NCBI RefSeq assembly: GCF_050529585.1
Contig: NZ_CP172882.1
Coordinates: 1,612,001-1,676,000, forward strand
Direction: 5' to 3'
From: Enterococcus_D sp050529585
Lineage (GTDB): Bacteria > Bacillota > Bacilli > Lactobacillales > Enterococcaceae
DNA length: 64,000 nucleotides
Shown here one piece after another: positions 8,112 to 17,352 of this stretch. Under the pieces are notes generated by a model that saw only the letters and a program-made list of their open reading frames with translations, was not told the origin of the DNA and made no database searches. How positions within the stretch are numbered: position 1 is the stretch's first letter; each line of letters starts with the position of its first letter. Made by a program: the position numbers and the translations under genes.

Positions 8112-9271
8112 TCGACTGGCTCCTTCTTACGCGGCGGACGTTGACCCCAATATTGGAATAGATCAGTCCGGATCGCTCCGTTATATAGTTTGCGCTTTTT
8201 GGTTGCTTTTTCACCATAATGGCTTTCAAAAGTCAAATCACTGGTCAAAATATACTTGCTCCAAGTCTTTAATGGTCGGAATGCCTGTCCCATTTCTTTG
8301 TATAAACGTTGAACAGATTCTTCCTCGCCCAATCGTTCGCCATAAGGCGGATTGGCCACGATCACACCATATTCCTTCTCCGTTTTGAAGTCTTTGACAG
8401 CTTGTTGTTTGAAGACGATCGAATCCCCAAGACCGATTTCTTCGGCATTGCGTTGCGCAATATCGATCATTCGACCATTGATATCCGACCCAGTAATATC
8501 TAGTACCACATCATAATCTGCGGCTTCATCTGCTTTCTTGCGGACATCTTCAAAAACAGAGGCTGGGAACCAGTCCCATGTTTCACAGACAAATTCACGA
8601 TTAAAGCCTGGTGCAATATTGTGTCCGATCAAAGCAGCTTCAATACACAAAGTACCCGATCCGCAAACTGGATCGACAAAAGGTTTATCTTTATGCCAAT
8701 TGGTCAGCATCACCAATGCAGCTGCCATGTTTTCTTTTAACGGCGCACCGCCTTTTTCCAAACGATAGCCTCGTTTGAACAAACTTGGTCCTGTTGTATC
8801 CAGTGTGATCATCGCATGATCTTTCAATAAGGCAACTTCAAGTTGAAAGAAAGCGCCTGTTTCTGTTAACGGTACACTTGCCGGTCGATGATACACATCA
8901 CGCAAACGATTGACGATTGCTTTTTTGGTGATCGCTTGACAATCAGGCACACTAAATAACTTTGATTTGATCGATTTACCAGCAACTGGAAATTCTGCAT
9001 CTAAAGGCAAAAAATCCTCCCATGGCAGCGCTTTGACAGATTCAAATAGTTGATCAAAGGTCAACACATCAAACTCACCCACGACGATTTTGATACGGTC
9101 TGCTGTGCGCAGCCAGAGGTTTGCAGTCGCAATTGTTTCCAAAGTTCCTTTAAATCGTGCGCGCCCGTTTTCTACCTCGCAAGGGATGCCTAGATCTCGT
9201 AATTCTTTGCCGACCAATGCTTCTAAACCGCTGGCAGCCGTTGCAATACAATTAAATGTTTTTTCAGTCAT
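8108..9271 (-). CDS. THUMP-domain class I RNA methyltransferase (RlmL/YpsC-like)
   Basis: A 387-residue SAM-dependent rRNA methyltransferase, likely modifying 23S rRNA guanine. It has an N-terminal THUMP region (about 45-155), then the Rossmann fold with DPVCGSGTLCIEAA (about 192-205) and the catalytic NPPYGER (about 308-314). YpsC of B. subtilis also neighbours rnpB and gpsB, which supports the call. The start is ATG 9271, with AAGGAG upstream; a longer in-frame form would extend into the rnpB terminator. Confidence 0.88.
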   Translation of the reverse strand: MTEKTFNCIATAASGLEALVGKELRDLGIPCEVENGRARFKGTLETIATANLWLRTADRIKIVVGEFDVLTFDQLFESVKALPWEDFLPLDAEFPVAGKSIKSKLFSVPDCQAITKKAIVNRLRDVYHRPASVPLTETGAFFQLEVALLKDHAMITLDTTGPSLFKRGYRLEKGGAPLKENMAAALVMLTNWHKDKPFVDPVCGSGTLCIEAALIGHNIAPGFNREFVCETWDWFPASVFEDVRKKADEAADYDVVLDITGSDINGRMIDIAQRNAEEIGLGDSIVFKQQAVKDFKTEKEYGVIVANPPYGERLGEEESVQRLYKEMGQAFRPLKTWSKYILTSDLTFESHYGEKATKKRKLYNGAIRTDLFQYWGQRPPRKKEPVE

Positions 9272-9291
9272 AAATAGCTCCTTCTTGATAT

Positions 9292-9316
9292 AAAAAAACC
9301 TTCCGTTGCTGGAAGG
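9292..9316 (-). terminator. terminator of rnpB
   Basis: Stem CCTTCC-AGCAAC-GGAAGG on the minus strand followed by seven T (9298-9292). Confidence 0.85.
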
Positions 9317-9328
9317 ATTCCCTGATAT

Positions 9329-9710
9329 GTTGTGGTTTTCTATAAGCCATGTTTTGTCCATATCTTCCTCAGGGAGAAGAAAATATTGGGTAATTATCTA
9401 TCTGCAATTCCTTGCCTTCTTGCTTCCGTTCATTTCCGTGCAAAAAGCGCCCCTACCTTTGTTTGGGTTGCTCGCTCGAGGGGTTTACCGCGTTCCACCA
9501 AGACGGTTTCCCGGCTTGCTTCGTCACTGTGGCACTTTCAAGGATACTTTGGCGTAGCTTGCACCTTAGCCATTTTTCCTGCCGTTACTTTCTCAAGTAC
9601 CCTAGCTTATGGTTTCGCTAGGCACGAACACTACAAGCATCTCAGCTTGTGCGAGCATGGACTTTCCTCAGCATAATCGAGTTATGCCGCAATTACCCGA
9701 AAACCACAAC
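9329..9710 (-). ncRNA. rnpB: RNase P RNA, type B
   Basis: The minus strand shows the conserved core: GGGTAATTGCGGC near the 5' end, GAGGAAAGTCCATGCTC (CR-I), ACGGCAGGAAAAATGGC, and ACAAAACATGGCTTATAG near the 3' end. The terminal segments GTTGTGGTTTTC and GAAAACCACAAC pair to form P1, which sets the ends to within a few bases. Length about 382, normal for the Firmicute type B form. It is the catalytic RNA for tRNA 5' maturation. It lies 12 bases after gpsB and ends at its own terminator. Confidence 0.96.
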
Positions 9711-9722
9711 CATCATTTTCTT

Positions 9723-10136
9723 CTAAAATTGACGGGTCTTTTCATTGTCATCTTCAAGATCAGCATTGGTATAATTGCTGTTGTATGATGACGTTGCGCG
9801 TGTTGCTGGTTCTGGTTCACGATCTAATTTTTTGCCAAAGACTTCTTTTTCAAGATTTGACAATCGTTTCAAAATATCAAAGTTTGTAACAGTTTGACTC
9901 TTAGGTGCTTCTTGTTGCACACGAGAGGCAATTGCTTGATTCTTAGATAATTGCTCGATTTTTGCGTTTAAACGATCATTTTCTTCTTGCAATGCCAAAA
10001 TCTCTTTGTTGTAGTTTTCGTAATCTTTAATGATATTATCTAAAAATTCATCCACTTCAACTGGATCATAACCGCGCATTTTGGTTTTAAATTCTTGTTG
10101 CAGAATATCTTTCGGACTATAAATTAAATTTGCCAT
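9723..10136 (-). CDS. gpsB: cell-division coordinator GpsB
   Basis: A 137-residue DivIVA-family protein. The N-terminal domain (PKDILQQEFKTKMRGYDPVEVDEFLD, in parts) is the GpsB/DivIVA lipid- and PBP-binding head. A coiled coil covers about 35-75, then a variable linker and a short C-terminal helix. GpsB links peptidoglycan synthases to the division site; a class A PBP gene lies about 1.5 kb away. A promoter-like pair TTGATT (10212-10207) and TAGAAT (10190-10185), spacing 16, precedes it. Confidence 0.92.
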   Translation of the reverse strand: MANLIYSPKDILQQEFKTKMRGYDPVEVDEFLDNIIKDYENYNKEILALQEENDRLNAKIEQLSKNQAIASRVQQEAPKSQTVTNFDILKRLSNLEKEVFGKKLDREPEPATRATSSYNSNYTNADLEDDNEKTRQF

Positions 10137-10208
10137 TATTTACACCTCAATTGTTTATTCCAAATGGTTTTCACTTTCTTAACCATTCTATCAAAAAAAA
10201 CCAGAAAA

Positions 10209-10754
10209 TCAAAGTAAATTACCATCAAATGTTGCGTTTTGTAAATCATCCATCGTAATTTGATCGATCACATACGGATGTTGCGCGCTAAATGCTTGTG
10301 CATCCTTCAAAAAGTAACTGGTTTTTCCTGGGAACTCTTCATCATATAACAGTAGCGCACCATCGGTATGCTGCAGCAAAAATGCGGTATGATTGCGCAA
10401 TTGACTGGGATCTTGGTAAGGTTTGTGACTAGTTGCATCCACATAATCGGCAAAAGCTTTTGCTGTGCGCAGTGTTTCTTGATTGGCTTCATTCCAATTT
10501 TCGCCAAAACCTTCAAAGGGAAAGATGATGCCAAATTTGATTTCAGGATATTCAGCCTTCAGTCCAGCCATCAACTCTCCGCACCAAAGCTCAGATCCTA
10601 GATTGCCGCTGATCAAAATCCATGCCAATCCTTCTTCAATGTAACGTATGAGTGCCTCTTTTATGACTTTCTTAATGACTTTGACTTTAGGATCATTGGC
10701 TTGAAAAACACCAAGTTCATAACTTCGATAGCCAGTAAAGTATAAGGTTTTCAT
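10209..10754 (-). CDS. ypsA: SLOG-family protein YpsA (DUF1273)
   Basis: A 181-residue SLOG/DprA-like Rossmann protein. The N-terminus (FTGYRSYELGVF) and ISGNLGSELW (about 49-58, glycine-rich nucleotide-binding loop) match YpsA. In B. subtilis and S. aureus YpsA influences cell division; the ligand is uncertain. Gene order ypsA-gpsB is conserved. No good ribosome site precedes the ATG at 10754: a TATAAA-like box lies only a few bases upstream, so the transcript or start may be unusual. Confidence 0.88.
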   Translation of the reverse strand: MKTLYFTGYRSYELGVFQANDPKVKVIKKVIKEALIRYIEEGLAWILISGNLGSELWCGELMAGLKAEYPEIKFGIIFPFEGFGENWNEANQETLRTAKAFADYVDATSHKPYQDPSQLRNHTAFLLQHTDGALLLYDEEFPGKTSYFLKDAQAFSAQHPYVIDQITMDDLQNATFDGNLL

Positions 10755-10796
10755 TGTTTATACAGTCATCTCTTTTCTTTCCAACTTTATTTTTGG

Positions 10797-10802
10797 TATA
10801 AT
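10797..10802 (+). promoter_or_regulatory. -10 element of the recU-pbp1A operon
   Basis: TATAAT at 10797-10802; the -35 region (TTTTCT, 17 bases upstream) is weak. AGGAG follows before the recU start. Confidence 0.5.
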
Positions 10803-10824
10803 GTTGCCTAGGAGTGTGAATAAC

Positions 10825-11451
10825 ATGGTCATTCGTTACCCTAATGGTCAGTCTGGTATTTATGATGGCGGGAAAAAACAAATAATGCAAGAAAAAGAAT
10901 TGCGTCCTAAAACCTTTGCCAATCGAGGCATGCGTTTTGAAGAAGCGATCAACGAAAGCAATCTCTATTACTTGAATCGACAGATTGCCGTCATTCATAA
11001 GAAACCGACGCCAATCCAGATCGTCAAGGTAGATTATCCCAGACGAAGTGCTGCAGTCATCAAAGAAGCGTACTTTCGTGAAGCGTCCACGACGGATTAC
11101 AATGGGGTGTATCGTGGATATTATATTGATTTTGAAGCGAAAGAGACACAAAACAAAACGTCATTTCCCTTTAAAAATTTCCATCTGCACCAAATCAAGC
11201 ATATGGAAAACTGCCTTGATCAAAATGGACTCTGTTTTGTCTTGCTGTGGTTTTCCAGTTTACAACGCTGCTTTTTTTTAGATAGTCGCTCGTTGATCGA
11301 AAAATGGTATTTGCAAGATAGCGCCGGCAAAAAATCATTGCCGCTAGCCTATATCGAAAGCACTGGGATCGAGATCAACCCCAAAATTGCACCACGGATC
11401 CCCTATCTTGAAGCAGTTGATTCATTTTTAACAATAAAGGAGAATGATTGA
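10825..11451 (+). CDS. recU: Holliday junction resolvase RecU
   Basis: A 208-residue nuclease that resolves Holliday junctions in recombinational repair and chromosome segregation. Visible family signatures are NRGMRFEEAIN (about 33-43), the catalytic stretch YYIDFEAKET (about 100-110) and the NFHLHQIKHM helix. The start is ATG 10825, with AGGAG about 10 bases upstream. It lies directly before pbp1A (gap 1 base), the classical Firmicute recU-ponA pair. Confidence 0.94.
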   Translation: MVIRYPNGQSGIYDGGKKQIMQEKELRPKTFANRGMRFEEAINESNLYYLNRQIAVIHKKPTPIQIVKVDYPRRSAAVIKEAYFREASTTDYNGVYRGYYIDFEAKETQNKTSFPFKNFHLHQIKHMENCLDQNGLCFVLLWFSSLQRCFFLDSRSLIEKWYLQDSAGKKSLPLAYIESTGIEINPKIAPRIPYLEAVDSFLTIKEND

Positions 11452-11452
11452 T

Positions 11453-13759
11453 ATGGCAAATGAATCCCGTTCGAGAACCTCTCGACATGATTCAAAAAAA
11501 GGGTCTAGCACCAATAAATCCCCCAAAACAAAAACCAAACGAAAATCTGGTGTCGGCAGTGTATTACTTAAAGTTTTTATGGGTTTATTTTTCCTTGGTT
11601 GCGTGGCTATTTTATCCAGTATGGGCTTGTTTTGGTGGTATGCCAAAGATGCGCCAGAACTAGATATCGCAAAACTAGATTCCACCGTTTCTTCTCGGTT
11701 TTACGCGGCCAACGGCGATTTGATCACCGAATTTGGCAGTGAGACGCGAGAAAAAATCACCGCTAGCGAAATTCCACAACAATTAGAAGATGCCATTGTT
11801 TCTGTAGAAGATCGCCGGTTCTATCAACACATTGGTGTCGATCCAATTCGAATCGTCGGGTCCGCGCTATCCAATGCAACCACCGGCGGCATGCAAGGGG
11901 GAAGTACTTTGACCCAGCAATTGATCAAACTGTCTTTCTTTTCTACGAATGCCGAAGATCAAACCTTGCGTCGGAAAGCCCAAGAAGCATGGATGGCTGT
12001 GCGATTGGAACAGACGAAATCGAAACAAGAAATTTTGACCTATTATATCAATAAAGTCTATATGTCAAATGGTTTATATGGTATGCAGACTGCTGCGACT
12101 AAGTTTTATGGGAAATCATTAGATGAACTCGATTTGGCCCAAACTGCATTGATTGCTGGATTACCAAACGCCCCTTCTGCTTTTGACCCTTATGCCAATA
12201 AGGAAAACGCCAAAAAACGGCGAGATGTCGTCTTAAGGGCAATGCTGGACAATGAGAAAATCACCCAAGACGAATATGATCGTGCTGTTGCCGAAGATAT
12301 TCAAGAAGGGTTGCAGGACATCAGCGATGACAATCAACAATGGAAGTACTTTGACAATTATTTCAATGAAGTGATTGCCGAAGTCAAAGAAAAAACGGGG
12401 AAAGATGTCTATACTGATGGTTTAGATATTTATACCAATATCGATGTCGACGCACAAAAGCGTCTCTATGATATCGTCAATTCTGATGATTACATCGACT
12501 TTCCAGATGAAAAAATGCAAGTTGCTGCCACATTGATCGATGTCAAAACTGGGAAAGTCACTGCCCAAATCGGTGCCCGCAACAACGACGCAGTCTTAGG
12601 AAATAACTTGGCAGTCAATGTCACCCGAGATTTCGGTTCTACAGTCAAACCAATTACGGATTATGGTCCGGCTTTCCAATATTTAGAAAACTCTACCGGC
12701 CGTACGATCCTTGATGCCCCATACAATTATGTTGGTACAGATATTCCAATTTACAACTGGGATCGTCAGTATATGGGCAATATTTCCTTGCGTACTGCAT
12801 TGACACAATCTCGAAACGTCCCCGCCGCTAAACTATTTGAAGAAGTCGGCGCTGACAACATCAGTGAATTTCTAAAAGGATTGGGCATCGAATACAATGC
12901 AATCACTCAATCGAATGCCATTTCCAGCAATACCGATAAAATCGATGGAACAAAATATGGTATTTCGAGTTTGAAATTGTCTGCTGCGTATGCCGCTTTT
13001 GCGAACGGCGGAACGTATTATGAACCACAATACGTCAATAAAATCGTCTATCAAGACGGGACAGAAGATGCAGCCTCCTTTGAAGTTTCTGGCGAAAAAG
13101 CCATGGACGATACCACTGCCTACATGGTGACGGATATTCTAAAAGATGTGATCTCTCAAGGAACCGGAACCAATGCACAAATCGATGGCTTATACCAAGC
13201 CGGTAAAACTGGAACTTCGAACTATACGGATGATCAGCTGGCCCAACTAGATACATCGAATGGGGCATATCCTGACATTACGTTTGCTGGTTATACACCA
13301 TCGTATTCATTGGCTGTATGGACAGGCTACAATGATAAAATGACACCAATCACAGACAGCAGTACCCACGTTGCTTCTGATGTCTACCGTGAACTCATGC
13401 GCTTTGTTTCATCTTCAGTTGAGAACACTGACTGGACAATGCCTGATGGTCTCACTAGAATCGGTAACGAGTTATACTTGGCAGGCACGTATACACAACC
13501 TAGTTACTCTTCGACAAGTAGCTACAGCAGCAGTTCTTCTTCAGAATCTTCGGAACCGTCTTCTGAGAGCACTGAATCAACAGAATCTAGTTCATCTGAA
13601 GAATCGATACCTTCTTCAAGCAGCAGTACAGAGGAATCTGTCGATACGACACCTGAAACAACACCGAGCAGCAGTGAAGAAACACCTGATTCTACTGACG
13701 ACAACGGTACTGGGACATCACCAACATCTACAGTGCCCAGTGATAGCTCAACAGAGTAA
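11453..13759 (+). CDS. pbp1A: class A penicillin-binding protein PBP1A
   Basis: A 768-residue bifunctional peptidoglycan synthase. Order: basic cytoplasmic tail (1-35), one membrane helix (about 37-60), a GT51 glycosyltransferase with EDRRFYQH and GGSTLTQQL (about 115-160), then a transpeptidase with the active-site STVKP (about 398), SRN (about 452) and KTGTSN (about 585). The last 100 residues are an extracellular Ser/Thr/Glu-rich low-complexity tail, common in enterococcal PBPs. The start is ATG 11453 because AAAGGAG lies 10 bases upstream; the in-frame ATG at 11444 is too close to it. Confidence 0.94.
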   Translation: MANESRSRTSRHDSKKGSSTNKSPKTKTKRKSGVGSVLLKVFMGLFFLGCVAILSSMGLFWWYAKDAPELDIAKLDSTVSSRFYAANGDLITEFGSETREKITASEIPQQLEDAIVSVEDRRFYQHIGVDPIRIVGSALSNATTGGMQGGSTLTQQLIKLSFFSTNAEDQTLRRKAQEAWMAVRLEQTKSKQEILTYYINKVYMSNGLYGMQTAATKFYGKSLDELDLAQTALIAGLPNAPSAFDPYANKENAKKRRDVVLRAMLDNEKITQDEYDRAVAEDIQEGLQDISDDNQQWKYFDNYFNEVIAEVKEKTGKDVYTDGLDIYTNIDVDAQKRLYDIVNSDDYIDFPDEKMQVAATLIDVKTGKVTAQIGARNNDAVLGNNLAVNVTRDFGSTVKPITDYGPAFQYLENSTGRTILDAPYNYVGTDIPIYNWDRQYMGNISLRTALTQSRNVPAAKLFEEVGADNISEFLKGLGIEYNAITQSNAISSNTDKIDGTKYGISSLKLSAAYAAFANGGTYYEPQYVNKIVYQDGTEDAASFEVSGEKAMDDTTAYMVTDILKDVISQGTGTNAQIDGLYQAGKTGTSNYTDDQLAQLDTSNGAYPDITFAGYTPSYSLAVWTGYNDKMTPITDSSTHVASDVYRELMRFVSSSVENTDWTMPDGLTRIGNELYLAGTYTQPSYSSTSSYSSSSSSESSEPSSESTESTESSSSEESIPSSSSSTEESVDTTPETTPSSSEETPDSTDDNGTGTSPTSTVPSDSSTE

Positions 13760-13760
13760 G

Positions 13761-13796
13761 AAAAACCAGCAAATCGATCACGATTTGCTGGTTTTT
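13761..13796. terminator. bidirectional terminator between pbp1A and nth
   Basis: Arms AAAAACCAGCAAATCG and CGATTTGCTGGTTTTT (16 bp) with a 4-base loop. It serves both convergent genes; the nth stop codon falls inside the stem. Confidence 0.9.
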
Positions 13797-14437
13797 GCTT
13801 TCATTCTTATTTTGCCATCTTGACACATGGGCAATAATGGACAAATCTCACATTTGGGTGCCCGCGCCGTGCAATGGTAACGACCAAAGAAAATCATCGA
13901 ATGGTGGGTTTTGACCCATAAGTTTTCAGGAATCTTCTTCATCAGTGTCTGTTCCACTTCAATCACATTGGCATCTAATCGACAAATGCGCAATCTTTTA
14001 GAAACCCGCTCGACATGCGTATCAACGGCGATTGCAGGTATCCCAAAAGCATCCCCCATGACAACATTTGCTGTTTTACGGCCAACACCAGGTAAAGAAA
14101 CAAGTGCTTCTCTAGTCTGAGGCACCTGTCCATCAAAGCGCAGCAAGAGCTCACTTGCGCAAGCTTTGATATTTTTTGCTTTATTGCGATATAGGCCAAT
14201 TGATTTGATTTTTTCCATGATTTCTTCGACCGGTGCTGCGCTTAGCGCTTGGGGTGTCGGATAAGCAGCAAACAAAGCTGGTGTGACTTTATTGACCGAA
14301 ACATCAGTAGCTTGCGCACTTAGAATCACTGCAATCAACATTTCAAAAGCATTTCTTGATACCAATTCTCCATGGGCATCGGGGAACATCTCGAACATCG
14401 TTTCGACAGCTTGCAGTGTTTTATCTTTACTGATCAT
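13778..14437 (-). CDS. nth: endonuclease III
   Basis: A 219-residue base-excision-repair glycosylase/AP lyase. It has LPGVGRKTANVV (helix-hairpin-helix, about 114-125), the catalytic Lys in that loop, the catalytic Asp in DTHVERVS (about 138), and the 4Fe-4S ligands C-x6-C-x2-C-x5-C near the C-terminus. The pair nth/dnaD is conserved in Firmicutes; dnaD lies 24 bases upstream in the same operon. Confidence 0.94.
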   Translation of the reverse strand: MISKDKTLQAVETMFEMFPDAHGELVSRNAFEMLIAVILSAQATDVSVNKVTPALFAAYPTPQALSAAPVEEIMEKIKSIGLYRNKAKNIKACASELLLRFDGQVPQTREALVSLPGVGRKTANVVMGDAFGIPAIAVDTHVERVSKRLRICRLDANVIEVEQTLMKKIPENLWVKTHHSMIFFGRYHCTARAPKCEICPLLPMCQDGKIRMKAKTSKS

Positions 14438-14461
14438 CTCTTTCTCTGACCACCCCTCTTT

Positions 14462-15163
14462 TTACTCGCCTTCCAACCAATTGTGCATCGGGATCTTCGG
14501 CGCTGGCCCTTCTTCTTGTTCTAAGGATTCTTTTTGGAGAAATTGTTTTTTGCGTCGTTTTTGTTCTTCTTCCACTTGCGCTTTTGATGTGATATTCTTG
14601 CGTTCCCATGATAACAAGATCCGGTCAATATAGTTTAAACTATATGCTTGATTCAGCACAGCTTCTCTTAACGCGAGTTGGACCAACTCCGGTTTATAAT
14701 GATCTTCTTCCAGCCACTGACTGATCCGTTGATACTCAATAGCAGACAGCGGCCGGCCGAATTCTCCTTCAAATAATTGATATAGATTGCGCATTTTTTC
14801 TTCATTGGTTTGTTCTTCTTGTTTGTTGGCCTGTTGTTTCAACAATACTTCCAGACGGCCATAAATCCCGGAAAAATCATAATAATCGGTCATTTTACCA
14901 TCTGAATCTTTTTTGGCATCAAGCTTGATCATATTTTTTTTCAACAATTGGTTGAGCCATTGATAGATTTCCTTTTGGTCACTGCCCATGATTTCCGCGA
15001 TCTCACGCAAGTCAGGAAAATCATTGCCTTGCTCGTGGCAGCGGAACAATTGCAGCCACAGTAGAAATTCATCATTCGATAAACCCAGCTGACGATAGTG
15101 ATCCAACAGCATATTAGAAATCGTTGTTTGTCCTTTTGCTAAATAATCCGCTAACGAAATCAA
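14462..15163 (-). CDS. dnaD: replication initiation protein DnaD
   Basis: A 233-residue primosome component that helps load the replicative helicase at oriC and during restart. The N-terminal winged helix (about 1-95) and the C-terminal DnaD domain (about 125-205, with GRPLSAIEYQRISQW and the YIDRILLSWE helix) are both present. The start is TTG at 15163: AGAGGA lies about 8 bases upstream, and the ATG inside the ribosome-site region is out of frame. Confidence 0.9.
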   Translation of the reverse strand: MISLADYLAKGQTTISNMLLDHYRQLGLSNDEFLLWLQLFRCHEQGNDFPDLREIAEIMGSDQKEIYQWLNQLLKKNMIKLDAKKDSDGKMTDYYDFSGIYGRLEVLLKQQANKQEEQTNEEKMRNLYQLFEGEFGRPLSAIEYQRISQWLEEDHYKPELVQLALREAVLNQAYSLNYIDRILLSWERKNITSKAQVEEEQKRRKKQFLQKESLEQEEGPAPKIPMHNWLEGE

Positions 15164-15268
15164 TGAACATCCTCTTTTCTATTTTTAGGCACTTCTCACG
15201 ACAAACCATGCATTGATTCATCAAAAAAGGGACAGCGCCAAAGCGATCGTCCCATGTGCCTACTTTAT

Positions 15269-15652
15269 TTACGCTTCAACTGCAGCGATGATTTCGATTT
15301 CAACCAATACATCCTTTGGCAAGCGTGCAACTTCTACTGCTGATCGCGCTGGTAATGTTTGATCAAACAATGTCGCATAGGTATTATTAAATGGCACAAA
15401 ATCATTCATATTTTTTAGGAAACAGGTGGTTTTGACAATTGAATCCGGCGTCAAATCAGCTGCTTCTAAAATGGCACGGATATTTTTTAACACTTGCTGT
15501 GTCTGTACCTCGATCGTCGTTCCTACAACTTCGCCTGTTACAGGATCCAAAGGTACTTGACCAGAAGCAAATAAAAAGCCATTTGCGATTTTCCCTTGTA
15601 CATAAGGGCCGATTGCTTGTGGTGCTTGATCTGTTGAAATTATTTTCATCAT
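15269..15652 (-). CDS. ridA: RidA family enamine/imine deaminase
   Basis: 127 residues, full length for RidA, which hydrolyses reactive 2-aminoacrylate and similar enamines made by PLP enzymes. IGPYVQG, FASGQVPLDP and the C-terminal ARSAVEVARLPKDVLVEIE (Arg binding the carboxylate, then Glu) are diagnostic. It overlaps the upstream perR gene by 4 bases (ATGA), so it is co-transcribed with a peroxide regulator. A cysteine synthase gene also lies close by. Confidence 0.92.
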   Translation of the reverse strand: MMKIISTDQAPQAIGPYVQGKIANGFLFASGQVPLDPVTGEVVGTTIEVQTQQVLKNIRAILEAADLTPDSIVKTTCFLKNMNDFVPFNNTYATLFDQTLPARSAVEVARLPKDVLVEIEIIAAVEA

Positions 15653-16080
15653 TGATTCTCTCCTTTACAATCCGGACAAAGTCCATATACTTCTAATCGG
15701 TGGTTATTGATTTGGTAACCGGTCAATTTTGAAGCTGCCATTTCGACATCCTCTAATCCCGGGTAATAAAAATCGGCGATTTTGCCACAATTTTGACAAA
15801 TGGCATGATAATGCTGCTCTGTCGTGAAATCAAAACGACTGGAAGAATCACCATAACTCATCTCTTTGACAAAACCGATTTCTGTAAATAACCTTAAATT
15901 ATTATAAACCGTCGCTACGCTAATACCAGGAAAATGTACTTCGATCGCGCGATAAATCTCCTCAGCGGTCGGATGGGCATCATGGCTGGCTAGAAACTCT
16001 AAAATAGCTACTCGCTGCGGTGTAATACGAATATTTTCGTGTTTGAGCTTTTTAATTGCTTCATCATAAATCGTACTCAC
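15649..16080 (-). CDS. perR: Fur-family peroxide-responsive regulator PerR
   Basis: A 143-residue Fur-family repressor: N-terminal winged helix (about 10-85, with RITPQRVAILEFL and ATVYNNLRLF) and a C-terminal metal/dimer domain with CxxC motifs CQNCG and CPDC for the structural zinc. HYHAICQNCGKIADFYYPGLEDVE strongly resembles B. subtilis PerR, in which Fe-bound His residues are oxidised by peroxide. Fur or Zur are the alternatives. The start is GTG 16080, with GGAGG 7 bases upstream. Confidence 0.85.
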   Translation of the reverse strand: MSTIYDEAIKKLKHENIRITPQRVAILEFLASHDAHPTAEEIYRAIEVHFPGISVATVYNNLRLFTEIGFVKEMSYGDSSSRFDFTTEQHYHAICQNCGKIADFYYPGLEDVEMAASKLTGYQINNHRLEVYGLCPDCKGENQ

Positions 16081-16110
16081 AGGAGTTCCTCCATTTCTCT
16101 TATCTTTCCT

Positions 16111-16139
16111 ATCATACTATGTAAATAACAAAAATTCAA
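16111..16139 (-). promoter_or_regulatory. promoter of perR-ridA
   Basis: TTGAAT (16139-16134), 17-base spacer, TATGAT (16116-16111). I saw no convincing Per box. Confidence 0.65.
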
Positions 16140-16209
16140 ACAGCTTTCCTTTGTTTTTGCTTCATTTCGATCACTTTAAACAGTTGATGTGTTATTTCTT
16201 AAGGATAAG

Positions 16210-16237
16210 AAAAGCAGGCAATTATTTGCCTGCTTTT
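16210..16237. terminator. terminator of cysK
   Basis: Arms AAAAGCAGGCAA and TTGCCTGCTTTT with a 4-base loop, followed on the minus strand by a pyrimidine-rich run. Confidence 0.8.
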
Positions 16238-16246
16238 GACTGATGC

Positions 16247-17176
16247 TTAATCCTCAAACTGATACAACGCTGTAGATAGATAGCGTTCGCCATTATCTGG
16301 TACGATCGCTAAGACTTTTTTGCCCGGTCCCAAGTCTTTAGCTACTTCCAATGCTGCATGAATCGCAGCACCTGATGAAATACCTACCAGGATACCTTCT
16401 TGACGCCCAACGGCACGCGCTGTTTCCATCGCATCTTCACTTGAGACAGCGATAGCTTTGTCATAGATTTCGGTGTCTAATACTTTTGGCACAAAACCAG
16501 TACCAATCCCTTGAATCTTATGAGGGCCAGGCTGGCCGCCTGACAATATCGCTGATTCTGCAGGTTCGACGCCATATATTTTCAAGTCAGGATACACACG
16601 TTTCAATTCTTTTCCAGCTCCAGTGATCGTTCCACCAGTACCAATCCCTGCAACAAAAGCATCCAAGCCTTTTGACTCGAAGGCATCCTCAATTTCTTTA
16701 CCGGTCGTTTTTTCATGGATTTCCGGGTTTGCTGGATTGTCAAATTGCAACGGCATAAAGTAACCATCTTGTGCCGCAATTTCTTTGGCTTTGTTGATTG
16801 AACCCGTGATTCCTTCTGATCCAGGCGTCAACACCAATTCTGCACCATATGCTTGGACGATTTTACGTCGTTCAACACTCATGGTTTCCGGCATCACCAA
16901 TACGACACGATACCCTTTGGCTGTACCGATCATTGCTAAGCCAATACCCGTATTTCCTGAAGTCGGTTCAATGATCGTATCACCAGGTTTTAGTGAGCCA
17001 TCTTTTTCAGCTTTTTCGATCATCGCCAAAGCAATCCGATCTTTCACGCTTCCTCCTGGATTGAAAAACTCCAATTTTACATAGACATCTGCCGAACCTT
17101 CCGCCACGATATGATTCAACTTGACGATAGGTGTATGTCCCACCAGCTCATTGACTGATTGATAGATTTTTGTCAT
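16247..17176 (-). CDS. cysK: cysteine synthase A (O-acetylserine sulfhydrylase)
   Basis: A 309-residue PLP enzyme that makes cysteine from O-acetylserine and sulfide. The PLP lysine lies in NPGGSVKDR (about 36-44), the substrate loop is TSGNTG (about 70-75), and GTGGTITG (about 177-184) binds the phosphate. Length and motifs fit CysK rather than cystathionine beta-synthase. The start is ATG 17176, with GGAGG 8 bases upstream. It is monocistronic. Confidence 0.92.
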   Translation of the reverse strand: MTKIYQSVNELVGHTPIVKLNHIVAEGSADVYVKLEFFNPGGSVKDRIALAMIEKAEKDGSLKPGDTIIEPTSGNTGIGLAMIGTAKGYRVVLVMPETMSVERRKIVQAYGAELVLTPGSEGITGSINKAKEIAAQDGYFMPLQFDNPANPEIHEKTTGKEIEDAFESKGLDAFVAGIGTGGTITGAGKELKRVYPDLKIYGVEPAESAILSGGQPGPHKIQGIGTGFVPKVLDTEIYDKAIAVSSEDAMETARAVGRQEGILVGISSGAAIHAALEVAKDLGPGKKVLAIVPDNGERYLSTALYQFED

Positions 17177-17352
17177 TGAAAATCCCTCCAATTCTTATAT
17201 CTATTCTACCTAAAAAAAAGTTAGATTGCGAATAAAAAGTAAGCACTTTCTGTAAACATTGCTATATACTGTTTTCAATCATTGATATTCATTATTTTTC
17301 ACAACCTATTTGGCCAAAAACTTTAAATAAACTTTTTAAGTTCAAGCCTGCT

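Noticed and set aside
9306..9676. Overlapping open frames of 83-114 codons on the plus strand
   Set aside because: They lie within the RNase P RNA gene and are antisense to it.
13371..13823. 150-codon frame overlapping the pbp1A tail
   Set aside because: A product of the low-complexity Ser-rich coding region in another frame.
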